From assembly GCA_949126835.1 (NCBI GenBank), contig OX421500.1, positions 21,861,167-21,925,166 of the forward strand: DNA of 64,000 nucleotides. The letters are read 5' to 3'. The notes beneath the pieces are model-generated. The model was given only the letters and a program-made list of their open reading frames with translations. It made no database searches and had not been told where the DNA came from. Source of the stretch: Anisus vortex (lineage: Eukaryota > Mollusca > Gastropoda > Planorbidae). Below, in pieces: positions 1-26,824 of the stretch. A program made the translations under genes and the position numbers. Within the stretch, counting starts at the first letter, position 1, and the number at the start of each line of letters is the position of its first letter.

Positions 1-734
1 AGTTAATTTAAAAATGGTGCATAATTTTAAACTAAACAGTTATCTCATAAAGTAATAATCAATAGTTTAAACGCACAATTATTTTTTCTTAAGTACTATT
101 TTCTAAAGAAAATATTGGCTTGAGGCAAAATATATAGATGTAGGCTAATTACTCTCAGCGTTTAAGTTAAAAAAATAACACAGCACTGACTCAGTAGGCG
201 GCAAATAAAAAACAATGGCATAGCAGAGCTTGCTCAAAAGTATATCTATGGAAAGCCAAACTTGTCACAATTTAGAATGTCTTAAGATGGCAATAAATTA
301 ATATACAAATAAAAACATAGCAAATACATACGTTTTCTTTTTAAAGAAAAAAAAATAGGAGGAGAGTTTACGTGAGATTTCGGGGAGGGGGGGGGGGGAC
401 ACATGCTACGCCTATGATAACCCAGCTTTCATAAAGTAAGATAAAAAAAAATTACAGCGAAGAACGGAAACCATTAAAATATTTATCTTCCAAAACACAA
501 CTTATAGCTCTTTATTAAATCCGATATTGTCTCCAAGGGGAAATAATACGGTAAATTTTTTTAAAAGATAAATTAAGATTATTGTTCCTGCTCAAATTAT
601 AATGGATAAGAAATAAACAAAAATATCAAACTGTAAAAATAAAACTAAGCCAGAAGAAAAGTTTTTTAATGATGAATGTTCAATAGATTGTGTTTTTTAC
701 ACTCTGCGTTAATTGTTTGATGTTTTTTTAAAAG
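1..734. other. AT-rich non-coding, probably intron
   Basis: I see no convincing exon here. The stretch is AT-rich with a short G run near 389-398. It lies upstream of the first exon I can support (735-844), so it is probably intron of the same gene, but that is inference. Confidence 0.4.
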
Positions 735-15912
<15,178 letters not shown>

Positions 15913-15947
15913 GCAAATACAATTTACCTTGTATGTCAGATGACATA

Positions 15948-16050
<103 letters not shown>

Positions 16051-16195
16051 TGGTATAACACATTCTCACATATATAATTTATTATAGTAAAGTCAATATT
16101 ATACAACCCCTAAATACAACGATTTTCGTAAAAATCCCTTATATCAATTTTGGTGTTGCATTAGCCTTCCGAATATTTTGTTTCTTACTACTCAC

Positions 16196-16246
16196 ACACA
16201 CACACATAAACACACACAGACACACATACACTATATATATATATAT
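16196..16246. repeat. (CA)n and (TA)n microsatellites
   Basis: Short interrupted CA and TA tracts. Confidence 0.85.
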
Positions 16247-16289
16247 AGCTGAGTGGTGGTAATACATATGTATATAATAGTAATAACGG

Positions 16290-16930
16290 TCATTTTTATA
16301 GCGCTTCTATCCATTATTTTAAATTTAGTAAGCACAGTGCGCTCTTGGTGTGAATCGTGGTGGCAGTTGTATTAGCCTGTATTGCACAGGGCCACTAGCC
16401 AAATAGAAAGGTCTTTAATCTCTTTTTAAAAGCTATTTTGTCTCAAATTCTCTCAGTGTTTGAGGCAAGCTGTTCCATAATGAAGGCGCCACAGATTCAA
16501 ATGAGCGTATTCCTATGTACTTCTTTTTGTGTCCAACCACATTGGGAATTGTAAAGAGTGACTGTTATGAAGAGCGCAGTTCCCTTGATGGTTCATTCTT
16601 TGATAAAAGTTCTTGAAAATAAGAAGGAGTAGTGCCATTTATATATCCTACGTAAGGGACATAATTTTGTGATTTATTCGCTTTATCACCCGCATCACCT
16701 GGAGCCAGTGGAGAACCCTTAGAGTTAAAGAGATATAATCCTGCCTCCTCAACCCCGAAAAAATGTGTGCCGCGGTGTCCTGCACTCTCTGTAGTCTCTG
16801 TAGCTGGTTTTGGGGCAAACCCCACAGGCAACTATTGCAGTAATCCAACCTTGACTGGATAAGAGAGACTGCTACGGTATTTGCCGTCCTCCTATTGAGT
16901 TGAGGTCGCAGCTGACCCAGGGTTAGTCTT
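16290..16930 (-). pseudogene. non-LTR retrotransposon RT 3' end (CR1/L2-like), broken
   Basis: On the minus strand, about 16925 to 16650 encodes MDYCNSCLWGLPQNQLQRLQ followed by RVQDTAAHIF and a TLRVLHWLQV stretch. This matches the C-terminal thumb region typical of CR1/L2/jockey-group reverse transcriptases. After a frameshift near 16650-16660 the continuation NGTTPSYFQELLSK is read in another frame, then more stops follow down to about 16290. Catalytic RT motifs are absent, so it is a 5'-truncated dead copy. Confidence 0.8.
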
Positions 16931-18370
16931 GATATATGTTAGTCCTCTAAGTTTAAAACGTATTTAAAATGCCCACTATAGAGTGAAATGATTAAAACAG
17001 TTTAAAAATATTTTTGTGGGTTGTTATGAAATAAATTTTAAAAGAAAGTGTTGTCAAATGCAGCACGTCTATGTGCCAAGTTTCAGCCCCTTAGATCAGG
17101 TTATATACAAAAGCTTTGCAAAGTTAATATAAAAGATTTAAAATATTTCCAATAGGAATAGTAGTAAAGAACCCTTCGGACCAAACGTATCATAGGAATA
17201 GAATACCTTAGAACTCTTCTGCAAGCCTGATCAAAGGACTCGATAAAGAAAGTTTAGATAAAGTTTATCAAGATCACGATCTTCCCTTTGACCACGTCAA
17301 CTTGAATAGTTTATTTCCACCTGACAACACTTTTATGTTTTATGATGTAACAAGTTCTAAACAATAAGATAATACGAACTTAAAGTAAAGCACGAACCTT
17401 AAAACTTACACATAGATTCATTTTGAGTCTGGAAATTTTTGCCAAATACTGTTGTTATGCTTTATGAAAACTTTGTAATCATAGACTTAAAAGCCACTTT
17501 TTTTGTACTTTACTTAGTATATTTTACAATTTAGTACACTTTACTGAAAAAGGTTATTAAAAATGTATACTTTATGCAGAAATTGTAAATTATATAAAAA
17601 TTGAACAACACAAATAAATCTTTATTTTCGTAAAATCAAAATTTTGTTTTATATCCATTTTTTTTTTTACTGCATTAGACTTTCTGCTCTTTATTACTCA
17701 CACAATGCGCACCATAAAGTGATTTCATAGAATGTGTCGTCAAGGGATTAACGTCTATGTGCCAAAATTAAGTCTTTCAAATAGCAGGTGGTATAGAAAT
17801 AAATAAAGAAATGTTTGAGAAGTTAAAATAAAGAATTTGATAAAACTATTTTTGTACCATTTCTAAACGTGGTCACATAGTCGTGAGCCATGCACTTCCC
17901 TACAAGTTACACAAGTTAAGATACATTATTAATGCGTTTTTAATGTTGAAAAGCTTAAAGAAATTTTTTTTATATAAGACCGTAATAATTCGACACTGTA
18001 AGGTTATAAAAACTTTATTTAAGACTGTTGATGTCCCTTTTATTATTGGTACATCAATTAGTACAATCAGTCTCTTCAGAGTGTTTCTACTACAGTTGCT
18101 GAAAATATTGGTCTCCAGTTATCAGACATTGAACAGACGACTTCACCACAATATATTTTAACTTGTAATCAAATAAAAGAACGCCTTGTTGCAGCACATA
18201 TCATTTAATTATTATTACTCACAGTTTACACTTTCACATCCATGAAATAATACTTGTAGTTATAGTAGCGATATAATACATTTTAATAATTGTCTATGAG
18301 TCTATATATATTTATACATCCTTTCATTACAAGATCGTGAGTTAGACTAAAGAATGAGCATGGTCGATCA
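16931..18370. other. AT-rich intergenic, nothing firm
   Basis: No exon or known element can be supported. Two stretches (about 17045-17110 and 17735-17800) share ACGTCTATGTGCCAA and neighbouring similarity, so a small dispersed repeat may be present. The 92-codon frame at 17883 shows no family. Confidence 0.4.
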
Positions 18371-18386
18371 TGTGACTATCTACTTC

Positions 18387-18647
18387 CTATCTATTAATCA
18401 AGGTAGAACTGGTCATGGGCTGGTCTCTTCTTCCCCTCCTTTTGGTGCGCTTCTCATCGGCGAGCCGCTGCAGGTCTCTCTCTCCAGCTTCCAGCCCGGA
18501 GGCCAGCGCATGTCTCTAGCTGGACCTGTCCTTGGCTAGTTCCTCCCAGCTGTTTATGTCAATGGCAAGGGCTTTCATGTCTCCCTTGCAGACATCCTTA
18601 TATCGGAGGTGGGGCCGGCCCACAGTCCTCTTTCCTCTGGCCAGTTC
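18387..18647 (-). pseudogene. LINE ORF part 4: C-terminal tail
   Basis: The same frame continues past TAA with SELARGKRTVGRPHLRYKD and MKALAIDINSWEELAKDRSS. It meets a TAG at 18516-18518 (probably a mutated Trp codon) and goes on through ADEKRTKRRGRRDQP to TAG at 18387-18389, the likely true end. The GKRxxGRPxxRxKDxCK pattern is the usual C-terminal motif of these LINEs. Confidence 0.75.
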
Positions 18648-18650
18648 CGA

Positions 18651-19502
18651 TTAAAGGATATCTTTGGGTATTCGGCCATCCTCCATCCGACATACATGCC
18701 CTAGCCATCTAAGCCGGCGTTGGCGGATTAGAGTAGGCATGCTTGGCATCCCAGCCTGCCGCAGTACCTCGTTGTTCGTGACATGGTCCTGCCAGGATAT
18801 TCCGAGTATGCGTCGGAGGCAGCGCATGTGAAAAGCACTCAATCTCTTCTCTTGTTTAGAATATAGCGTCCAGGCTTCGCTGGCGTAGAGTAGAGTGCTT
18901 AACACACATGCACGGTACACTGCAACCTTGGTTCTTATTGTCAGCTTTTTGTTGTTCCAAACTCTGTGCGATAGTCTGGCCAGTGTTGTGGAGGCCTTGC
19001 CGATCCTCGTGTTAAGCTCTGCATCTAGAGAAAGGTTGTTGCCAAGGTATGTGTAATGCTCCACAGCCTCAAGTTCGCAGTCATTGATGTTGATTTTGGG
19101 AGAAGCAGCTTCCTGGGACATCACATTTGTCTTTTTTAAGCTGATAGTGAGACCGAAGTCGCTAGCGGTATTGGCGAAGCGGTCCATTAGGTTTTGTTGT
19201 TCTGCCCCTGTGTGTGTGGCTAAGGCAGCGTCATCTGCGAAAAGCATGTCCCTAATGACGGTCTCCCGTATCTTCCTCTTAGACTTAAGCCTGGCTAAGT
19301 TGAATAGTTTACCATCAGAACGGGTGTGTAGATAGACCCCCTCGGTAGAAGTTCCAAAGGCATGTCTCAACAGGCTGGCAAAAAAGATGCCAAAGAGTGT
19401 TGGGGCAAGGACACAGCCCTGCTTGACACCACTGATTATGTCAAATGCGGCTGAAGTTGACCCGTCATACTGCACTGTGCCTTTCATTCCGTCATGGAAT
19501 GA
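18651..19502 (-). pseudogene. LINE ORF part 3: RT catalytic core and thumb
   Basis: In the same frame after the TAG the protein resumes with SFHDGMKGTVQYDG, then GVKQGCVLAPTLF, MLFADDAALAT (the catalytic FADD box), LKKTNVM, and YLGNNLS. The thumb and connection follow, with WTLYSKQEKRLSAFHMRCLR and RRLRWLGHVCRMEDGRIPKD. The FADD box is intact. It stops at an in-frame TAA (18648-18650), where related elements have a sense codon. Confidence 0.88.
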
Positions 19503-19505
19503 CTA

Positions 19506-20241
19506 TATTATCTTCAGTAGTTTCGGTGGGCAGCCAACTTTTGCCAGGACTGTAAAGAGTCCATCTCTGCTGACCAGGTCGAAGGCCTTTGTCAGATCAA
19601 TGAAAGCCAGATAGAGGGGCATGTGTTGCTCGCGACACTTTTCTTGGAGTTGTCTTAGTGAGAAGATCATATCGATTGTGGATCTTTCTGCTCGGAACCC
19701 GCACTGTGATTCGGGGTACACTCTCTCAGCAAGCCTTTGCAGTTTCTTTAGGACAACCCGTGCAAAGACCTTTCCCACAATGCTGAGGAGGGAAATACCC
19801 CTGTAATTATTACAGTCACTTCTATCTCCCTTATTTTTATACAGGGTAATTATGTTGGCATTTCTCATGTCCTCGGGTACTGCTCCTTCTTCCCAGCACT
19901 GGCAGAGGAGGCCATGCAGGTGCTCCACTAATACGCTGCTGCCACACTTGATAACCTCTGGTGGGATACCATCTTGACCTGGAGCCTTTGCTATTGGTAA
20001 TCGCTCTATAGCTTCTTTTAGTTCTGCCAGGGTAGGTATGAAGTCCAGTTCTGCCATGGGGGGGGGGGAGACTTTGGACAGCATCGATGGCCTCTTGTGT
20101 GATGTGGTTTTGCCTGGAGTACAACTCTGAGTAGTGTTCCACCCATCTGTCCATCTGTTTGTTCTTATCATGAATTATCACGCCTGTTGAAGACTTCAGT
20201 GGGGCTGTGACCTTCTTTGTAGGACCCATGGCCTTTTTTTA
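19506..20241 (-). pseudogene. LINE ORF part 2: RT fingers and palm, with frameshift
   Basis: The coding continues as MGPTKKVTAPLKSSTGVIIH and so on. It shifts frame again in the G run at about 20058-20068, then reads PMAELDFIPTLAELKEAIER. RT motifs follow: KAPGQDGIPPEVIK, ITLYKNKGDRSDCNNYRGIS, GFRAERSTIDMIF and AFIDLTKAFDLV, which holds the first catalytic Asp. It ends at an in-frame TAG (19503-19505) just after GCPPKLLKII. Only homopolymer slips and one stop separate it from the flanking parts. Confidence 0.85.
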
Positions 20242-21541
20242 TGCCATCGTACATGCCTCTGATGTTTCCAGTTTCAGCCGATAGTTGAATGCTCTGACAT
20301 AGTTGAAGCCAGTAGTCATTTGCGCACTGCCTTGCTAGCCTCTGAACCCTGCTCCTGGCTGATCTATATGCCTGCAGTGTCTGTTGATTGGGAGAGTTCT
20401 TGTATTTTTGGTGAGCACTTCGTCTTTCTTCTATGGCGGGGGTGAGCGTGACAGAGTTGGCCTCGAACCAGTCATTGTTTTTTGTCTTTTTTCTTCCAAA
20501 GACCTGCATGGCTGTGCTGTGTATTGTTTTTCTGAGGTAGTCCCACTTTTCTTTGGCGCTGCTGCCAGGGAGATCAGTGTCTAGTGAGTTCGAGAGAGCT
20601 TGCGTGAACTCTATTTTCCTGTCTGGATGATATGTCATGCTCACATCGATGCGGGGTCGGCCTTCTGGCCTGGATCGGTGGATTTTCTTTGGCAGCAATC
20701 TCATCTTGCAACACACTAGTGAGTGGTCAGTGTCACAGTCTGCACTATGGAAGGTGCGAGTGAGAAGAACCTGCTTCAATGCGGAACGCCTGGTGATGAT
20801 TAGGTCCAGCTGGTGCCAGTGTTTAGAGCGGGGATGTCTCCATGATACCCTATGCTGGGGCTTTGTCTGAAAGAAAGTGTTGGTGATGCATAGATCGTGG
20901 TAGGAACACAGTTCCAAGAGTCTCTGTCCGTTTTCGTTCATTTTTCCTGTGCCAAATCTTCCCAAACAGGAGGGCCATGAAACGTAGTCAGCACCCACCC
21001 TAGCATTGAAGTCACCCAGTAAAATCAAATGCTCATCTTTGGGGATTGTGTCTAGCAGTGAGTCCAGCTGGTCATAGAACTCATCTTTGGTGTGTGCGGT
21101 GGCGCTGAGAGTTGGTGCGTATGCACTGATTAGGTTGGCGGGCCCTGTTGAGATATTGAGGCGGAGTGAAAGTAGTCTTTCAGTTTCCTCTTGGCATGGT
21201 ACTATCATCCCCAGTAGGGAGTTCCGGACAGCAAATCCGACGCCGTATTCTCTGACTTCTTCTACACTTTTACCTTGCCAGAAAAACGTGAAGTCTTTTT
21301 CTCTTAGGGACCCGGAACCTGACAGCCGTGTCTCTTGAAAAGTGGCTATGTCGACCCGTAGCCTTACGAGTTCGTTGTTGATGACTGATGTTTTCCGAGC
21401 ATCGCTGATGTCTTGAAGGTTGTCTGACAGACCGGGACTCAGTGTCCTTACATTCCAGCTCCCCAGTTTAAGGATTGGGGTTTTCCTTTTTGTTTTTATT
21501 TTATTGCTTGGTGCATGAGTTGCAGTCCACTTGTCGGGCAT
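20168..21541 (-). pseudogene. LINE ORF part 1: APE endonuclease and linker
   Basis: The 457-codon frame begins MPDKWTATHAPSNK and carries the endonuclease/exonuclease/phosphatase fold: LGSWNVRTL (Asn), FQETRL (Glu), LLGDFNARVG (Asp/Asn) and DTDHSLV (Asp-His). All key catalytic residues are visible, so this domain looks undamaged. In life it nicks the target DNA so that the RT can prime. The frame is lost at 20242-20248, where a run of seven A (minus strand) replaces the six needed to continue into AMGPTKKVTAPLK. Confidence 0.88.
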
Positions 21542-21960
21542 GTGCGTGCCCTAAGCCCTACGCACCCAGTAGGGCAGGCAAACTGTGGCGGGACAACACC
21601 TAATTGACTGGGGGCTGCCCAGCTTGAGGCGGGCGGTAGCTGTCCAATGAGACATTGTCATCTCTCCCACCGTCGGAAGCAGTCCCTGGCGCCAGCTCTA
21701 CGCCAATTGAGCGGGTGGCTTATAACCGGTGAATACTACTTCCCGTGTTGTGTCGACGCTGTGAAGCGAAGCTGGAGTGTCCTCTCCAGGGCACGAGCCT
21801 GGGCAGGTGATGTAGGGAATAAGCTGTTGCCCATGCAGCATACTCCCTCTCTCAACTCAGCTGATGGGTGCAAGGGAAAGGCGGAGCCAGTACGACTTGA
21901 CATCAGCTGCGTCGCAGGAATTGCCAGAGGGACATCAGACATTTATCGTTTAACTGTTGT

Positions 21961-22289
21961 TATATTATTATTATTTTTTTTTATAGTCTTATAAACATTG
22001 TGTAAGTGTGAGGACTGTTTGAAAATTTAACAATTTACGTCCATTTCATTTGGTAACTGGTGGAGAGATTTATTATGTTTGGCATGTGTTAAAAATAAAT
22101 TTCAACAACTCAATAATGGTAAACGCCTAAAGTCATTTCACTTGAAAGTTCCATCTATGTCTCAGTATACTGAGTGACGTAATGATTCATACAGTATACA
22201 TTTGAAAAACTCGAACCCCATCGTGTTCTATGTTTTCATTTAAGTCGTTTAATGAATTTAATGGGTTGTCGTTATCGAGGGGAAAACTG
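21961..22289. other. AT-rich intergenic, nothing recognised
   Basis: No feature beyond short T runs. Confidence 0.4.
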
Positions 22290-22850
22290 TAATGGTTATA
22301 ACACGAGCACTAAACACCTTCTTATAACACAAGCATTAAACTCCTTCTTATAACATAAGCAATAAATTTCTTCTAACACAAACATTAAACACCTTCTTAT
22401 AACACAAACATTAAACACCTTCTTATAACACAAGCATTAAATAACTTCTTAAAACACAAACATTAAACACCTTCTTAAAACATAAGCAGTAAATACCTTC
22501 TTAAAACACAAACATAAAACACCTTCTCATAACACAAATATTAAACACCTTTTTATAACACAAGCATTAAACTCCTTCTTATAACACAAGCATTAAACAC
22601 CTTCTTATAAAACAAGCATTAAACACCTTCTTTTAACACAAACATTAAACACATTCTTATAACACAAGCAGTAAACACCTTCTTATAACATTAGCATTTA
22701 ACACCTTCTTAAAACATAAGCAGTAGACACCTTCTTATAACGCAAACATAAAACACCTTCTTATAACACAATCATTAAACACCTTCTTATAACACAAGCA
22801 TTAAACACCTTTTTATAACACAAACATTAAACACTTTCTTTAACCCTTTA
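22290..22850. repeat. 26-bp degenerate minisatellite, about 21 copies
   Basis: The consensus unit includes CTTATAACACAAGCATTAAA and CACCTT. Copies vary by substitutions and small indels, so this array looks older than the 53-bp one. Confidence 0.9.
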
Positions 22851-23555
22851 GCACTTAACCTAATTTCCTATGCGTAGCGCTGAAATCTTAAGCAAAGGGG
22901 CGTAACTCCTCACCAAAACACAATATATGTTAGAAAAAAATTCATAACAAATTAAATAATTGACCAAAATTAATAATAATTTATTCTTAAATAGAAATAT
23001 GGATGCTGAACACAAAGAAATGAATAATTTTGACATAGTATGAAGCGATGACACATAAAACGTTAAAATAATGACATTGTTTACATTATTTTTACACATA
23101 TACCCATACACAGATGGATACAATTTAGAATATTGCAGTATTTATCTATATAACCTTTCAATTTAATTTAGGAATATAATAACCAATAAATTTAAAATGT
23201 TATATGTTTAAGAACAATTTGAGAAAACCATTAATAATAAAACAAAATGTTAGTAATAAAAGTTGTTATTCGACGTATTCTAAGTTGCAAAAAAAACAAA
23301 ACAACAAATAACAAAAGATTCAAATGTTCGTTTAATAATTTGAGAAATCTCAAGTACAACACAATACAAGTTAATAAAATACTTAACCAATAAAAATATA
23401 TACAACAAACATTATAATTACAACCTTTAGACAATAAAAATGAGAAAACCATTTCTCTTATTTCATAGGACTATGTAATAAAACACACTATTAACATGGA
23501 GTATGCATCTTCTGTATGGGACAAACCAACTAAAAAAAATACAAATTACATTTAG
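22851..23555. other. AT-rich intergenic, nothing recognised
   Basis: Minus-strand frames of 73 and 87 codons here are hydrophobic AT-rich noise with no family signature. Confidence 0.4.
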
Positions 23556-24345
23556 AACAACTTCAAAAATTGGTGCAAAGCTCATTATATGGCATCCTTC
23601 CATACTCAAGGGACGATGGCGCAGTCTCCTTTTCCTTTGTCCCTCGCCTTACTCCTGGCTCGCTTCTCTTCACTCCTTTCTGTAAGGTGGCTTCTGCGGC
23701 TTGAGTGCCCTCGCGCACCTTGGACCACCAGAAGGTGCGTTCCTCAAGCAAGGTCGTCCCACTTTTTGTGGTCAATGTGTGCCAGTAGCAAGTCTTTTTT
23801 TTTTTACAGACGTCTTTAAAACGTAGGTAAGCGCAACCTCTTTATATTGTTCCTTACTGCCAGATTTCCATATAGCAGGGCTCTTGGGATACGATCCGGA
23901 CCCATCCTGTGGACATGGCCTATCCATCACATGTACCTCTCACTCAGGATTGAGTTCATACTCAGCATGTGTGGAATTTCCTACACAAGCATCGCAGGTG
24001 AAAGCTATTGAGCTGCTTCATTTGCTTAGCGTATGGGGCACGGTAGTCGAGCGGCAGCACGTTCGACTGGAGATCCGAAGGTCCTGGATCTGAATCCTGG
24101 TGGCGCAAGGATTTTTTACCAGGACTTGAGGGTGAGTCTACTCAGCTCTGATGGGTACCTTACACTAGTTGGGGTAAAGTAAAGCCGGCTGGGTGGCATT
24201 GTGCTGGCCACAGAAACTGGTGAACGCTGCTTCACTAGCCCTATGATCACTTTGGTCCGAAGGGTACTTTACTACTTTACTTATTTGCTTAGCGTATCTA
24301 GCCCAGGTCTCACTTCCATAGAGCACGAATGCCTGGTAGACAGAG
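23556..24345 (-). pseudogene. LINE 3' relic, interrupted by a SINE
   Basis: Minus-strand fragments in shifting frames resemble the RT C-terminus of an RTE-like LINE: RYAKQMKQLNSFHLRCL near 24298-23990, then MDRPCPQDGSGSYPKSPAIW, KDLLLAHIDHKKWDDLA near 23760, and a charged tail (EERSEPGVRRGTKEKE) near 23640. Many stops and shifts make it old and dead. The SINE at 24035-24282 is inserted into it, and the two LINE pieces rejoin when the SINE and one target copy are removed. Confidence 0.75.
24035..24282 (+). mobile_element. complete tRNA-derived SINE, perfect 15-bp target duplication
   Basis: The 248-bp copy has a clear tRNA-like head: A-box-like GTAGTCGAGCGG, the stretch GCACGTTCGACTGGAGATCC, and B-box-like GGATCTGAATCC. 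The body has CTCAGCTCTGATGGGTACCT and TTGGGGTAAAGTAAAGCCGG, and the tail ends GGTACTTTACTACTTTAC. ATTTGCTTAGCGTAT is present at both 24020-24034 and 24283-24297. It sits inside the LINE relic at 23556-24345, so it is younger than that copy. Confidence 0.93.
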
Positions 24346-25400
24346 GTTCATATTACAAGAGAATATTCACAACTAACAAGAGTAACACCAATGTTAAATC
24401 ACTAAACCTAGAAAGACTAGGTCTAGAGCAAAGAAAATCAAAGTGTAAAATACTAATAATGCATAAGGAATTTTATTCCAACTTGAATTTGAAAATACAA
24501 CACAATAACAATATGTTATAATGCTCATACAAACATAAAGGCAAAAACCTTTTTTTTTATCCCATAAGCAAGAACAAATGCATATAAGCAATAATTTTTC
24601 CCGTATACACTCAAGAAATGGAATACTTTGCATGTACAAGCCAAAAAAAAAAAACATCATTTAAAACACTACATAATAAAAATGCAAAGGTAAGCTCAAA
24701 CGATAGATGTTTCATCACTAAAATGAAATAATATTTTATAATATTCAAAACACACTACAAGTATAATAATTTCACACAAAATACAATTCTTAGCTCTGCC
24801 TCTCGCTACTGTGTATCGCTGGATGAACAGACTTCCGAGAGTCTATTTGGACACCTTTATATATATCCTCATAAAAAGGATTATGAAATCGAACAAAGTT
24901 AGATAGATTTTTTATTTAAAAAAACTGGTATCATGGTCATTGTAGTGGAAGGTTATGGGACCATCAGGCCCAGCATAAGTAAGGCAACGGTTTAAAAACT
25001 AACGGCAAGTGTGACGTACACGAAAGGGTCAACCTGCTGTGAGAATAAAAAAAAGAAGGGATTGATAAATAAGTTAAAATGTAACACACGCAAGCACAGC
25101 AGTACGGTACTTGGACGTTAGACGGAATACTAAACCGAGCTGTATAATTACAATAACGTTACCGACCCCGATACCAGCATACTACAGAACAAACATGAAC
25201 AAACGTGAAAGAGAGCTGGACGAATTACAATGCTGCTGAGCAGTACGAAGCTTAAAGGGGAACAAGTATCCTACGATTGACAACATTCTTGCTGAACTTT
25301 TGAAACTTGGGTTGTAGCGGTAACCAAAACACTTACAACAATCTGGCACAAGATATGGTAAAAAAATGGCCCAATGAATGGACCTAATCAATCATAAAAC
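24346..25400. other. AT-rich intergenic, nothing recognised
   Basis: No supported gene. Poly-A and poly-T runs are common. Short frames on both strands lack any family signature. Confidence 0.4.
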
Positions 25401-25840
25401 AATACCAGAATTACAGGACAATCAGGCTCATCATCCACACTAGCAAGGTAATGCTAAAAGATATCCTCAACAGACTTAAACAAGTGGCTTGGAAAGTACT
25501 GGCAGAATAACAGGCACAAACAAAATTTAGCAGACTTATAAATACCGCTAGTTCATATAAAAACATAAAACAGCACCGCGAACTCTATCATATGTAGGCT
25601 ACTATACTTCACGAAAAAAAATTGATCGTGTATGTCAAGATGGACTATGGCCAATTATGAGAAGCTATGTATTTCAATGTAAACATAGGGGATTTTTTTA
25701 ATATGTCAATATGAAGTCCGGCAAGGTTGCATTCTATCGCCAGTCATGTTCAATATCTTTCTAGAAACAAACAGATCATTACCACACATCCATCTCCATT
25801 GGTGGAAGACCCCTATGCAATCTAGTAGATTTAATTTAAA
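25401..25840 (+). pseudogene. LINE RT fragment (fingers/palm), heavily mutated
   Basis: Read across stops and shifts, this stretch gives QNYRTIRLIIHTSKVMLKDI, a damaged middle, and VRQGCILSPVMFNIFLE, the RT motif before the catalytic box. The FADD region is missing. It appears to be the left part of the same element as 26825-27510, with the piggyBac remnant between them. Confidence 0.7.
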
Positions 25841-25850
25841 TTAAAAATTA

Positions 25851-26816
25851 TTATTTTAATTGATCATGAAATTTGGCAAAGCAAAGTCCTTTGCACAACC
25901 TTATGTTACAAAGGTTGCAGCCAAAAACAGTCTCTGGGGCTCGTCCCCTTCTACCAAAATTCTTTGTCTTAGAACAATAGTGACAGGCATGCTTTCTTCC
26001 GTGCATCCTTTTTTGCTGGTGCTCATTCAGATTGGTAGTTGCAACATCTAGTCTGAAGTAGACCTGCTGTAAGTTTTTTAGGTTTTTCTGATGGGGTCGG
26101 ATGGAGTTTTTGTATAGCAGCTAAGAATTTACAAGGCATACCTGGACCAAAAATCGAAAAATGTATCTCCACCACTTTCTTGATTTCCTGCCAAAATCAT
26201 AATATGAGCAGAATTGATCAAACATGTCTACTCCGCCCACACCACAGTTATAATTGTGGACTGATGTTGGTAGAATTGCATTCGTTCTACCCATTGGAGT
26301 ATTTCTGCTGACGGTAACAGTTCCAACATTGGAATTAGTGGACAAGACATGGACAACACGTTTGTCTTTCCAAGCAGTTGCTAAGAGATTGCCACTTTGC
26401 AGGTTTCGAGCTTCTCCTTTTTTTAGGGCATTGGTCCGGATAGGTTTCAGAGATGAAGGCCATTTTTTCCTGTTTGGTCGAATGGTGCCACAACAGTAAG
26501 TATTTAGTTGGAGCAGATCTTGAGCCAGTTGAATAGATGTAAATAAATTGTCAAAATAAAAATGATGCCATTTATTGAGGAATGGCCGGCCTAGTGTTGT
26601 AACAACATGATGACCTTCTCCGTATTCTGCTACTTCCCTTGATTTATCTGTATAAATATCAAAATTTAACAGGTAACCAGTATCGGCATCCGCAGCGCAC
26701 CATACTTTTATTCCCCAAGGATTAGGTTTAGTCCGAATAAACTGCTTGAAGTACAGTCTGCCTGTAAATGCAATCATTGCCTCATCAATACTAATGCAAG
26801 TTTGCAGATAGAGCAA
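25851..26816 (-). pseudogene. piggyBac transposase, C-terminal half with one stop
   Basis: The minus-strand frame from 26816 encodes a DDE_Tnp_1_7 (piggyBac) catalytic region: SIDEAMIAFTGRLYFKQFIR, then WGIKVWCAADADTGYLL (first Asp), WHHFYFDNLFTSIQLAQDL (second Asp) and GVGGVDMFDQFCSYYDFGRK (last two Asp). All four expected aspartates are present. A TAG at 26121-26123 interrupts the frame, which then continues without a shift to TAA at 25851-25853 and includes the Cys-rich end (HACHYCSK, GCNLCNIRLCKGLCFAKFH). About half the usual length of roughly 600 residues is missing at the N-terminus. Confidence 0.88.
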
Positions 26817-26824
26817 AGGGCATA

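Larger units (their letters stand above)
18370..21960 (-). mobile_element. nearly full-length RTE-like LINE
   Basis: This minus-strand element has a GC-rich leader (about 21960-21542), one long ORF (21541 to a natural-looking TAG at 18387-18389; about 1,050 codons when its breaks are ignored) and a short 3' end near 18370. Order and length fit APE-type LINEs with a single ORF, such as the RTE clade, though I could not test the clade. Exact ends and target duplications are not resolved. Confidence 0.85.

Noticed and set aside
17883..18161. 92-codon hydrophobic frame
   Set aside because: AT-rich composition gives such frames by chance; no supporting signal.
21647..21994. 115-codon frame opposite the LINE leader
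   Set aside because: It overlaps the GC-rich 5' leader of the LINE and has no recognisable domain.
26254..26499. 81-codon plus-strand frame
   Set aside because: Antisense shadow of the piggyBac transposase.
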